Below the pieces are notes generated by a model. It was not told where the DNA came from, made no database searches, and saw nothing but the letters and a program-made list of their open reading frames with translations. The position numbers and the translations under genes are program-made. Positions 1 through 6,098 of a DNA stretch of 6,198 bases are shown in pieces. The DNA is from B1SED10-75 sp964636865 (GTDB taxonomy: Bacteria > Bacillota > Dethiobacteria > DTU022 > PWGO01). Where the stretch lies: the NCBI GenBank assembly GCA_964636865.1, contig CAZWVJ010000061.1, positions 1 to 6,198 on the forward strand, in the 5' to 3' direction. The stretch's first letter is position 1. Every line of letters begins with the position of its first letter.

Positions 1-456
1 AGGGGACTGGATGTATTACATAAAATCCAGAAAGAAATGCATATTCCGGTGGAGATATACGAAGGAGATTTTGAAGATATTGCAGAAGTAGATAGTAAAC
101 TGGTAAAGCTGGCCAAGCTTTTAAATGGTAAAATAATCACCAATGATTATAATTTAAATAAAGTTTGTGAATTACAGGGAGTATCCGTGCTTAACATTAA
201 TGAATTGGCCAATGCAGTGAAGCCTGTGGTCCTACCCGGTGAGGAAATGCAAGCGCAAATAATTAAGGATGGCAAAGAAGCCGGACAGGGCGTTGCCTAC
301 CTTGAAGATGGAACTATGATAGTTGTAGAAGGCGGGAAAAAGCATATAGGCGAAACACTGGATTTACAGGTAACCAGTGTTTTACAAACTGCTGCCGGTA
401 GAATGATCTTTGCTAAACCTAAAAATTCTTCTGAAAGTGTAACCGGGGTGAATTAG
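1..456 (+). CDS. YacL-like PIN/TRAM-domain protein, C-terminal part (5' end outside window)
   Basis: The reading frame is open from base 1 to a TAG at 454-456, giving 151 residues with no start in the window, so this is the C-terminal part of a longer protein. Residues 1 to about 73 look like the end of a PIN domain: 'GLDVLHKIQ', the acidic residue in 'VDSKLVKLAK' (D31) and the 'TNDYNLNKV' segment (D49) sit where PIN nucleases keep metal-binding acids. Residues about 74-140 match a TRAM domain, a small beta-barrel that binds RNA ('LPGEEMQAQIIKDGKEAGQG', then 'VEGGKKHIGETLDLQVTSVLQTAAGRMIFA'). Family members such as B. subtilis YacL carry N-terminal membrane helices, which would lie outside the window. 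The tail after residue 141 is short and polar. The gene lies directly before ispD, as in B. subtilis. Domain assignment is confident; the physiological role is not well established in the family, and nuclease activity is inferred. Confidence 0.88.
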   Translation, partial: RGLDVLHKIQKEMHIPVEIYEGDFEDIAEVDSKLVKLAKLLNGKIITNDYNLNKVCELQGVSVLNINELANAVKPVVLPGEEMQAQIIKDGKEAGQGVAYLEDGTMIVVEGGKKHIGETLDLQVTSVLQTAAGRMIFAKPKNSSESVTGVN

Positions 457-457
457 T

Positions 458-1159
458 TTGGTAGGAGCTGTAATTGCAGCTGCAGGGCATGGAAATCGTA
501 TGGGGGGGGATATTTCCAAGCAATTTATGCTATGGAATGAAAAACCTATTTTACTTTATACTATTCAAAAGTTTATTGATTCTCCGGTAGATTTCAAGAA
601 GATAATTGTAGTAATTCCTCCTGATAGTAAAGAATACTGTCAGGAGGTTCTTTTTGATTCTGAAGAAATTATATCCAAAAAAGTGACTTTGGAAGAAGGA
701 GGCAAAGAACGTCAGGATTCTGTCTATAAAGGACTACTCCAAATGGATCAGGAGATTGAAATAGTTTGCATTCATGATGGGGTTCGTCCCTTTGTCACTC
801 CTGATCTTATTAGTGCAGCTGTTAAGGAAGCAGATTACAATGGAGCTGTGATACCGGTATTACCGCTAAAAGATACCCTGATAGAAATTAATAAGGATGG
901 AACGTTGATACAAACAGTTGATAGGGAAAAGTATAAATTGGTGCAGACTCCCCAGTGTTTTAGAAAAAATATCATTATGAAAGCTTATGAACAAGCATTC
1001 CGGGAGAATTTTTATGCTACCGATGATGCCGCCCTGGTAAGAAATATGGGTAAAACTGTAAAAACTATTACTGGTGAATTGATGAATATTAAGCTTACTA
1101 CGCCGGAGGATTTGCTCTGGGCTAAATTGATTCATAATCAGAGGAATGAGGGGGAATAG
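458..1159 (+). CDS. ispD: 2-C-methyl-D-erythritol 4-phosphate cytidylyltransferase
   Basis: This enzyme joins CTP to methylerythritol 4-phosphate to make CDP-methylerythritol, the third step of the non-mevalonate isoprenoid pathway, in the cytoplasm. The 233 residues are full length for the family. The nucleotide-binding N terminus 'AAAGHGNRMG...SKQF' has R14 and K21. It is followed by 'GGKERQDSV' (81-89), 'HDGVRPF' (106-112), T140, R156 before 'VQTPQCF' (162-168), 'TDDAALV' (188-194) and 'NIKLTTPEDL' (210-219, K212). These match the substrate and catalytic positions known from E. coli IspD. The start is TTG: the glycine-rich loop begins only a few residues in, so no downstream ATG would give a working enzyme. 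A GGGGTG Shine-Dalgarno (445-450) lies 7 bases upstream. The TTG is one base past the stop of the PIN/TRAM gene and ispF follows after three bases, so the three genes are probably cotranscribed and translationally coupled. Confidence 0.97.
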   Translation: MVGAVIAAAGHGNRMGGDISKQFMLWNEKPILLYTIQKFIDSPVDFKKIIVVIPPDSKEYCQEVLFDSEEIISKKVTLEEGGKERQDSVYKGLLQMDQEIEIVCIHDGVRPFVTPDLISAAVKEADYNGAVIPVLPLKDTLIEINKDGTLIQTVDREKYKLVQTPQCFRKNIIMKAYEQAFRENFYATDDAALVRNMGKTVKTITGELMNIKLTTPEDLLWAKLIHNQRNEGE

Positions 1160-1162
1160 AGG

Positions 1163-1654
1163 TTGAGAGTAGGCATTGGCTATGATATACATCGGCTTGC
1201 TAAGGGCTATCAACTGGTTTTAGGAGGGGTAACCATCCCATATCATCTTGGCCTTGAGGGACATTCTGACGCAGATGTGCTTGTGCATGCTATCATGGAT
1301 GCTTTGCTCGGTGCTTTATCTTTGCCGGATATAGGTTATTATTTCCCCGAAGATAATACAAACTATAGGGATATATCAAGCTTGAAACTTTTAAGGGAAG
1401 TTGGTGAAATTATTAAGAAAAAAGAGTACTATATAAATAATTTGGATAGTGTGATTATTGTCCAGCAGCCTCGTATTTCTTCTTATATAAGTGAAATGAA
1501 GAACAACATTGCTCGGGGTTTGGAAGTACAGGAAGATGCTGTTGGGATCAAAGCTACCACTCATGAAAAGTTAGATTCTATAGGCAGAATTGAAGGTATT
1601 GCTGCTCAGGCAGTGGCTCTTTTAGAAAAAAATGGAAAAGGGAATTTCTCTTAA
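1163..1654 (+). CDS. ispF: 2-C-methyl-D-erythritol 2,4-cyclodiphosphate synthase
   Basis: It cyclises CDP-methylerythritol 2-phosphate to methylerythritol 2,4-cyclodiphosphate with release of CMP, two steps after IspD. The family works as a trimer with a divalent metal ion in the active site. At 163 residues it is slightly longer than usual. The metal ligands are visible as D8 and H10 in 'GIGYDIHRL' and H42 in 'GHSDADVLVHA' (33-43). 'DIGYYFPEDN' (56-65) and the C-terminal 'KATTHEKLDSIGRIEGIA' (130-147, with T133 and E135) complete the family signature. The usual DVH triad is DIH here, a conservative change. The start is TTG with a GAGGGGG ribosome site (1148-1154) placed 8 bases upstream, inside the end of ispD; no ATG lies near the conserved N terminus. 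IspD and IspF are separate proteins, not the fused IspDF of some proteobacteria. It is the last gene before the T-box gap. Confidence 0.97.
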   Translation: MRVGIGYDIHRLAKGYQLVLGGVTIPYHLGLEGHSDADVLVHAIMDALLGALSLPDIGYYFPEDNTNYRDISSLKLLREVGEIIKKKEYYINNLDSVIIVQQPRISSYISEMKNNIARGLEVQEDAVGIKATTHEKLDSIGRIEGIAAQAVALLEKNGKGNFS

Positions 1655-1786
1655 GGTTTTTAAAGAAATGTTGTTATTGATAAAGAAGAGTTTTCTCAAA
1701 ATTTACCGAGAATAAATCTTCCCTAAGTAAAGGGGAAAAGTTGCTTATATAAATAATTCATTTAATAGAAAAAGAATTAGCAGTGA
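1655..1786. other. AT-rich spacer after ispF, no gene seen
   Basis: I see no plausible coding sequence or RNA gene here. Two weak hairpins can be drawn: TTCTC/GAGAA around 1693-1713 and TTCCCT/GGGGAA at 1719-1737 with a 7-base loop. Neither is followed by a T-run, so a rho-independent terminator for the ispDF transcript is not supported. The second hairpin contains a sequence resembling, in inverse orientation, the 13-bp repeat found after rlmB. Confidence 0.5.
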
Positions 1787-1816
1787 TTGACATCCACAAA
1801 CACCGGGATATATAAT
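1787..1816 (+). promoter_or_regulatory. Sigma-A promoter of the cysS T-box transcript
   Basis: A perfect TTGACA (-35, 1787-1792) and a perfect TATAAT (-10, 1811-1816) are separated by 18 bases, within the range used by the housekeeping sigma factor. Transcription should begin near 1823, just before the T-box leader. This makes cysS and the following genes a transcription unit separate from ispDF, although read-through from ispF is possible because no clear terminator intervenes. Confidence 0.82.
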
Positions 1817-2052
1817 AAACTTAAATACAAAAATGAAGATCATAAATGCCATGAAGAAGAGAAGTAAATCAAAGTTGTTTGCCAGAGATGGGCTTTAGAA
1901 GCTGAAAAAAGCCCTCAAAGCCAGTTGGTTGAAATGCACTTCGGAGCAGTTCTCCTGAAAAAACAATTTTATTTAGTAGGGAGAATCGGGAAAACCGTTA
2001 GCGTTAATAAAGCGGGGCAAAACCTGTGTTTCTTATTAACAGGGCCTAAGCA

Positions 2053-2082
2053 GTGTGGAACCGCGGTAAATAGCCGTCTCTG
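2053..2082 (+). promoter_or_regulatory. T-box antiterminator element
   Basis: The bulged antiterminator can be drawn with CGG (2064-2066) pairing to CCG (2074-2076) and a lower helix formed by CAG (2051-2053) with CTG (2080-2082), leaving the TGGA bulge free for the tRNA 3' end. It uses bases 2074-2081, which are also the 5' arm of the terminator, so the two structures exclude each other. The exact pairing of the lower helix is my inference. Confidence 0.75.
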
Positions 2083-2106
2083 TGGTAATGATAGAGGCGG
2101 TTTTTT
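2074..2106 (+). terminator. Rho-independent terminator of the cysS T-box
   Basis: CCGTCTCT (2074-2081) pairs with AGAGGCGG (2093-2100) through eight base pairs including one G-U, around an 11-base loop, followed immediately by six T (2101-2106). This is the off-state structure of the T-box: it forms when tRNA-Cys is charged and does not stabilise the antiterminator. Confidence 0.92.
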
Positions 2107-2252
2107 AAAATTATTTGTTAAGTGAGTAATTTTTTCTATGGTAAAAATACCGGAAAAAAAGATTTAAAATTAAGCTATCTGTGGTAAATATGAGGTTGTT
2201 TCTGTTATATAAAAGGAGAATTAAACAGGCTAAATAATTGGAGGTGTGTTTT

Positions 2253-3674
2253 ATGGGTAATATATACTTGTACAATACCTTAAATCGCCGCAAAGAGGAG
2301 TTTTCTCCTTTGAATCCGCCGGAGGTATCTTTTTATGTATGTGGCCCTACTGTATATGATTATTTTCATATAGGTAATGCGCGGGTATTTATAGTTTTTG
2401 ATGTTATCAGGCGTTATCTGGAATATTGTGGATATAAAGTTACTTATGTCCAAAACTTTACAGATATTGATGATAAAGTAATTAAAAAAGCTGAAGAGAT
2501 GAATTTAAAAGTTAATGAATTGACGGAAAAGTTTATTAATGCTTATTTTGCCGACGCTAATTCATTGAAAATAAAACAGGCTTCTATTCATCCTAAGGCC
2601 ACAGAGCACATCAACCCTATTATTGAGCTTATTCAGAAACTATTTGAGCAAGATATTGCATATATGAGCGAGGGTGACATTTTATTTGATACACAAAAGG
2701 TATCTAATTATGGCAAATTATCACATCAAAAAAAAGAAGATCTTTTATCCGGGGCCAGAGTGGAAGTAGATGAAAACAAACGCAATCCTCTTGATTTCGT
2801 TTTGTGGAAGTCTGCAAAGCCCGGAGAACCTTCATGGGAAAGCCCTTGGGGCAGAGGGCGCCCCGGTTGGCACATTGAATGTTCGGCCATGGCTATGTGC
2901 TATCTGGGCGAAACAATTGATATTCATGCGGGAGGCCCGGATTTGGTTTTTCCTCATCATGAAAATGAAATAGCGCAAAGTGAAGGAGCAACCGGTAGTA
3001 AATTTGTAAATTACTGGCTACATGCAGGTTATTTAAATATTGAGGAAGAAAAGATGTCTAAATCATTGGGTAATGTACTGAATATCAGGGAAATACTTAG
3101 TAATTATAACCCTCTGGATCTGAGATTTTTTATGCTTTCGGCACATTATCGCAGTCCGCTAAATTATAGTGATGAATTAATTAATTCAGCTTCAACGGGG
3201 AGAGAGAGACTACAAACTTTATATGATAATGTTAGTGTTAGTTTGGAACGTGCGGAAGACTTTTCTTATGGTGCGGCAGAAAAGGAATTAGCGGAACAAC
3301 TTACTAAAGCAAAAGAAGATTTTAAAACGGTAATGAACGATGATTTTAATACAGCAGAAGCCCTAGGGGTTTTATTTACCCTGGTGCGCGAAGTAAATGT
3401 TTACTTATCAAATAAAAATATCAATAAAGAACTTTTAGCTTCGATTAAAAGTTTTTTCCGGGAAGTAAACGATATCCTGAATATTATTGAAATAGATGAA
3501 AAAAAAGATCTTGAAGATAGAATTAAGAAAGCTATTGAAAAACGCGAAGAAGCCCGCCGCCAAAAAGATTATTCCACTGCTGATCTTATCCGGGATGAAT
3601 TAAAAGCGGAAGGGATTATTTTAGAGGATACGCCCTACGGGGTAAGGTGGAAATTTTCCAAAAGCGTTCAATAA
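2253..3674 (+). CDS. cysS: Cysteinyl-tRNA synthetase
   Basis: This class Ia synthetase charges tRNA-Cys with cysteine using ATP. The 473 residues are normal length. The HIGH signature appears as HIGN (39-42) and the KMSKS loop as KMSKS (267-271). The zinc site that selects cysteine is complete: C30, C210 in 'HIECSAMA', H235 and E239 in 'FPHHENE'. 'YVQNFTDIDDKVI' (65-77) and the 'WHIECS' stretch are typical. The C-terminal half is the helical tRNA-binding region, ending in 'KDYSTADLIRDELKAEGIILEDTPYGVRW'. I chose the ATG at 2253 because GGAGGTG (2240-2246) sits 6 bases upstream; an in-frame TTG at 2238 overlaps that ribosome site and would add five residues without family support. The stop TAA is followed directly by an in-frame TAG. 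A 146-base untranslated stretch separates it from the T-box terminator, and control by tRNA-Cys charging is expected. Confidence 0.98.
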   Translation: MGNIYLYNTLNRRKEEFSPLNPPEVSFYVCGPTVYDYFHIGNARVFIVFDVIRRYLEYCGYKVTYVQNFTDIDDKVIKKAEEMNLKVNELTEKFINAYFADANSLKIKQASIHPKATEHINPIIELIQKLFEQDIAYMSEGDILFDTQKVSNYGKLSHQKKEDLLSGARVEVDENKRNPLDFVLWKSAKPGEPSWESPWGRGRPGWHIECSAMAMCYLGETIDIHAGGPDLVFPHHENEIAQSEGATGSKFVNYWLHAGYLNIEEEKMSKSLGNVLNIREILSNYNPLDLRFFMLSAHYRSPLNYSDELINSASTGRERLQTLYDNVSVSLERAEDFSYGAAEKELAEQLTKAKEDFKTVMNDDFNTAEALGVLFTLVREVNVYLSNKNINKELLASIKSFFREVNDILNIIEIDEKKDLEDRIKKAIEKREEARRQKDYSTADLIRDELKAEGIILEDTPYGVRWKFSKSVQ

Positions 3675-3739
3675 TAGTATTTTGGAATAAGCCGGTATAG
3701 TTGCGAATTGTTATTTTAAAAAGCAGGGAGGGAAGGTTT

Positions 3740-4420
3740 GTGAAAGTAGAAGTTTTGTGGCACACACCACACCCCGAGCAAGTAGTTGCTGCAGCAGCCA
3801 GGCTTTGTTATTCTGCTGATGGGATATCTGATTTGATGGAGAAGATGGATGAGGATAAAATATCTACATTTGTTAAAAAACTTGGAGATATGGGTCATGA
3901 ATCTCCTTTTGAGCATGTTAGCTTTACTTTTGGCATAGAGGGGGTGAGTCGGGCTCTTTCACATCAAATGGTGCGGCATCGTATTGCTTCATATTCACAA
4001 AAATCTCAGCGTTATGTAGATGAACAAAGTTTTACCTATGTAGTGCCCCCTTCCATAGCTTCTAACGGGGAAGCATTGGATTATTATCATGAGCAAATGG
4101 AAGCTATTCGCCGGGCTTATCAGAAATTAAGTAATATGGTGCCCCGGGAGGATGCCCGTTACATTCTTCCCAATGCCTGCGAGACCAAATTGGTGGTAAC
4201 TATGAATGTGCGCAGTTTAACTAATTTTTTCCGCTTACGGTGCTGCCAAAGAGCTCAGTGGGAAATACGTCATTTAGCCGAAATAATGATGGAGGAAGTT
4301 CGCAAAATAGCTCCTTTGCTTTTTGCTAGGGCCGGCGCAGTTTGTGAATCAGAAGGGTACTGTCCGGAAGGAGAATATTCGTGTGGGCGTCTTCATAAGA
4401 AAGAAAAAAATAATTTATAG
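3740..4420 (+). CDS. thyX: FAD-dependent thymidylate synthase ThyX
   Basis: ThyX makes dTMP from dUMP with methylenetetrahydrofolate as carbon donor and reduced FAD as hydride source, so unlike ThyA it does not yield dihydrofolate. The ThyX signature RHRx7S is present as 'RHRIASYSQKS' (79-89), preceded by 'GHESPFEH' (52-59). The conserved C-terminal part reads 'NVRSLTNFFRLRCCQRAQWEIRHLAE'. The 226 residues fit the family; the protein normally acts as a homotetramer. The start is GTG at 3740, placed 8 bases after a strong GGAGG (3727-3731); an in-frame TTG at 3701 would add 13 residues lacking a ribosome site and family similarity. The end has three cysteines in 'AVCESEGYCPEGEYSCG', before a lysine-rich tail. 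It lies 65 bases after cysS and 15 before rlmB with no promoter or terminator seen, so it probably belongs to the T-box-controlled transcript. Confidence 0.97.
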   Translation: MKVEVLWHTPHPEQVVAAAARLCYSADGISDLMEKMDEDKISTFVKKLGDMGHESPFEHVSFTFGIEGVSRALSHQMVRHRIASYSQKSQRYVDEQSFTYVVPPSIASNGEALDYYHEQMEAIRRAYQKLSNMVPREDARYILPNACETKLVVTMNVRSLTNFFRLRCCQRAQWEIRHLAEIMMEEVRKIAPLLFARAGAVCESEGYCPEGEYSCGRLHKKEKNNL

Positions 4421-4435
4421 AGCGGTATAGTAAAG

Positions 4436-5191
4436 ATGAAGAAAAATGTAAATCAAGAGGAAATAATCTGGGGTTACCAGGTAGTAAAAGAAGCGCTAAA
4501 AGCAGGCAATGCAACCAAAGTATTCATATTGCAGGGACGAAAAGATCATCAGGTTCAACAAATTGTGTCTTTTGCGAATAGTAGGGAAATACCTTATTAT
4601 TTTATTGACTCCAAAGAATTTGAGAAAATTATAGGCGCTGATTCTATTATGGGAGGAGTAGCAGCGTTTGTATTACCTTATAAATATTTGGACCTGGAAG
4701 AATTTCTAAACGGGTTAGAAAGAAAAGAAGAACCTCTGCTTGTGTTTTTTTTGGATCACTTAAACGATCCGCATAATGTGGGTGCATTGCTGCGAGTAGC
4801 GGAAGCTGTTGGTATAAAGGGTGTGGTAATTCCAAGAGACAGGTCAGCAGGCATTACATCTACTGTAAGAAGGGTTTCTGCCGGAGCAGCGGAATGGTTA
4901 TCTGTGATTCAAGTAACTAATTTGGCTCGAACTGTAGAGCTTTTCCAGGAGCAGGGATTTTGGATCTATGGGGCGGAAGAAAAAGGAAGCATTCCTTATT
5001 GCAGGGTGGATTGGAAAAGACGGATAGGGCTTGTTTTGGGATCCGAGGGGCGGGGAGTAACCCGGTTGGTCCAAAAAAAATGCGATCAGCTAATAAGTAT
5101 ACCTATGGCCGGTAATATAAATTCCTTGAATGTAGCTGTGGCGGGAGGTATTTTTGCTTACGAATTTTTCAGGCAAAAATATAATTTATAA
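4436..5191 (+). CDS. rlmB: SpoU/TrmH-family 23S rRNA (guanosine-2'-O)-methyltransferase
   Basis: The family transfers a methyl group from S-adenosylmethionine to a ribose 2'-O; RlmB members modify a guanosine in domain V of 23S rRNA (G2251 in E. coli). The 251 residues match the usual length. An N-terminal substrate-binding domain (about 1-80, beginning 'IIWGYQVVKEAL') is followed by the knotted SPOUT catalytic domain. That domain has motif 1 'DHLNDPHNVGALLRVA' (107-122, N114 and R120), motif 2 'LVLGSEGRGVTRLV' (199-212, E204) and motif 3 'IPMAGNINSLNVAVAGG' (222-238, N232). The segment where many RlmB proteins read HQG before 'VAA' reads MGG (72-74) here. The ATG has only a poor ribosome site (AGAGCGG around 4419-4425), so expression may depend on coupling to thyX, which stops 15 bases upstream. 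The exact target nucleotide is inferred from family and gene order; another SpoU-type target cannot be excluded. Confidence 0.93.
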   Translation: MKKNVNQEEIIWGYQVVKEALKAGNATKVFILQGRKDHQVQQIVSFANSREIPYYFIDSKEFEKIIGADSIMGGVAAFVLPYKYLDLEEFLNGLERKEEPLLVFFLDHLNDPHNVGALLRVAEAVGIKGVVIPRDRSAGITSTVRRVSAGAAEWLSVIQVTNLARTVELFQEQGFWIYGAEEKGSIPYCRVDWKRRIGLVLGSEGRGVTRLVQKKCDQLISIPMAGNINSLNVAVAGGIFAYEFFRQKYNL

Positions 5192-5217
5192 AGTTCCCCT
5201 TACCAGTTCCCCTTACA
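5192..5217. repeat. 13-bp tandem repeat directly after rlmB
   Basis: AGTTCCCCTTACC (5192-5204) is followed at once by AGTTCCCCTTACA (5205-5217), a head-to-tail duplication identical at 12 of 13 bases that begins with the base after the rlmB stop. It forms no hairpin with itself and has no T-run, so it is not an obvious terminator. A related inverse sequence lies at 1728-1743. Function unknown. Confidence 0.85.
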
Positions 5218-5241
5218 AAAGTATTTTTCGTAATCAATGTC

Positions 5242-5270
5242 TTGACCTCTCTTACTTGTTAAGATATAAT
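5242..5270 (+). promoter_or_regulatory. Sigma-A promoter of sigH
   Basis: TTGACC (-35, 5242-5247, one base from consensus) and TATAAT (-10, 5265-5270, perfect) are separated by 17 bases. Transcription should begin near 5277, giving a leader of about 37 bases before the sigH start. This indicates that sigH can be transcribed independently of the cysS-thyX-rlmB unit. Confidence 0.85.
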
Positions 5271-5314
5271 ATGCAAAGTGAATGTCCCTTAAAAATTAAA
5301 CGGAGGCGATGTCT

Positions 5315-5974
5315 GTGAGTCTCTCTGCTCAAGAAATGTATGCGGCGGGAGTTGAGTCAGCAGGGTTTGAGAGTATGTCGGATGAGGAAGTGGCTACGGA
5401 GGCTAAAGGTGGAAATGATATTGCTTTAGAGTTTTTACTTAATAAGTATCGTAATTTCGTTAAGGCTAAAGCCAAATCGTATTTTTTAATTGGAGCAGAC
5501 AGAGAAGACATCATACAAGAAGGCATGATTGGCCTTTATAAGGCTATCAGAGATTTTAAAGGTGATAAGCTCTCCTCTTTCAGGGCTTTTGCCGAACTTT
5601 GTATTACTCGCCAAATAATTACGGCTATTAAAACCGCAACCAGGCAAAAGCATATTCCTCTTAACTCTTACGTTTCTTTGAACAAACCCATTTACGATGA
5701 AGATTCAGATCGTACTTTATTAGATATTCTTTCGGGTAACAAAATAACGGATCCGGAAGAATTAATGATCAACAGAGAAGAATATAATGATATTGAATTT
5801 AAAATGGGAGAAATTTTGAGTGAATTGGAACTTAAAGTATTAACCCTCTATTTAGAAGGAAAATCGTACTTGGAAATAGCAGAAGAGTTAAACCGCCATG
5901 TAAAGTCTATAGATAATGCTTTGCAAAGAGTGAAGCGCAAATTAGAGCGATATTTGGAAATACGTAAAATTTAG
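5315..5974 (+). CDS. sigH: RNA polymerase sigma-H factor (transition phase / sporulation)
   Basis: SigH directs RNA polymerase to transition-state and early sporulation promoters in Bacilli and Clostridia. With 219 residues it is full length. The N terminus 'EMYAAGVESAGFESMSDEEV' is typical. Region 2 spans about 35-115, with the core-binding part 'LIGADREDIIQEGMIGLYKAIRDF' (58-81) and the -10 recognition part 'SFRAFAELCITRQIITAIKTATRQKHIPLN' (88-117). Region 4 (about 168-215) contains the helix-turn-helix 'KSYLEIAEELNRHVKSIDNALQRVKRKL' that reads the -35 box. I prefer GTG at 5315, 8 bases after GGAGG (5302-5306); the ATG at 5309 is only 2 bases from that site and would add just two residues. 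It has its own promoter. The rae1/yacP gene that precedes sigH in B. subtilis is missing. SigH alone does not prove sporulation, since many non-sporulating Firmicutes keep it. Confidence 0.97.
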   Translation: MSLSAQEMYAAGVESAGFESMSDEEVATEAKGGNDIALEFLLNKYRNFVKAKAKSYFLIGADREDIIQEGMIGLYKAIRDFKGDKLSSFRAFAELCITRQIITAIKTATRQKHIPLNSYVSLNKPIYDEDSDRTLLDILSGNKITDPEELMINREEYNDIEFKMGEILSELELKVLTLYLEGKSYLEIAEELNRHVKSIDNALQRVKRKLERYLEIRKI

Positions 5975-6004
5975 GTTCATAATGCATAACTTTTAGGGGT
6001 AAAA

Positions 6005-6098
6005 TTTTCAAAGATTCCATTAGCATCCAATAGAAAAAATTTTTTAATAAAAAAAGATCAGGAAAATTATAATTGTCCGGGTCTTTGCTCTTTGAAAA
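6005..6098. repeat. 10-bp inverted repeat in the sigH-tRNA gap
   Basis: TTTTCAAAGA (6005-6014) and TCTTTGAAAA (6089-6098) are perfect inverse complements enclosing 74 bases. The enclosed part includes the 12-bp palindrome AAAAAATTTTTT (6034-6045). The gap 5975-6109 contains no gene and no convincing terminator for sigH (no GC-rich hairpin followed by T). The repeat is AT-rich, so chance is a serious alternative. Confidence 0.5.

Larger units (their letters stand above)
1823..2106 (+). ncRNA. T-box leader, tRNA-Cys responsive, upstream of cysS
   Basis: This is a cis-acting RNA that binds uncharged tRNA and stops transcription unless the tRNA is uncharged. Stem I: AGTA (1863-1866) faces GAA (1931-1933), the usual loop E pair. 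AATCAA (1867-1872) pairs with TTGGTT (1925-1930), GAAG (about 1856-1859) pairs with CTTC (1939-1942), and a distal hairpin GGGCTTT/AAAGCCC (1890-1896/1908-1914) closes the arm. The specifier is TGC (1935-1937), a cysteine codon followed by a purine. Stem III is a perfect 8-bp GTTAATAA/TTATTAAC (2003-2010/2033-2040). The conserved T-box sequence GTGTGGAACCGCGG lies at 2053-2066; its TGGA (2056-2059) complements the UCCA end of a tRNA with U73, as in bacterial tRNA-Cys. Specifier, discriminator and downstream gene therefore all agree on cysteine. The 5' boundary is inferred from the promoter. Confidence 0.95.

Noticed and set aside
866..1213. 115-codon open frame on the - strand
   Set aside because: It is antisense to ispD and the start of ispF, both secure genes, and the peptide has no recognisable domain or ribosome site.
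1719..1737. Possible terminator after ispF (TTCCCT/GGGGAA hairpin)
   Set aside because: The stem is only six pairs with a G-U and is followed by AAGTTGCTTAT rather than a T-run.
1925..2125. 66-codon open frame on the + strand
   Set aside because: It lies entirely over the T-box leader, starting next to the specifier and ending past the terminator. The RNA structure explains the sequence and the peptide shows no family features.
2238..2252. Upstream TTG as the cysS start
   Set aside because: It overlaps the GGAGGTG ribosome site used by the ATG at 2253 and would add five residues that do not resemble other CysS N termini.
2770..2973. 67-codon open frame inside cysS in another + frame
   Set aside because: It overlaps the zinc-site region of cysS, which is intact; there is no ribosome site and the composition is that of an out-of-frame shadow.
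3716..4835. Several 60-66 codon open frames on the - strand
   Set aside because: They are antisense to thyX and rlmB, which are well supported by motifs; the peptides have low complexity and no neighbours on that strand.
6034..6045. AAAAAATTTTTT as a terminator for sigH
   Set aside because: An A/T-only palindrome without GC pairs or a loop would not form a stable terminator hairpin, even though it contains a T-run.
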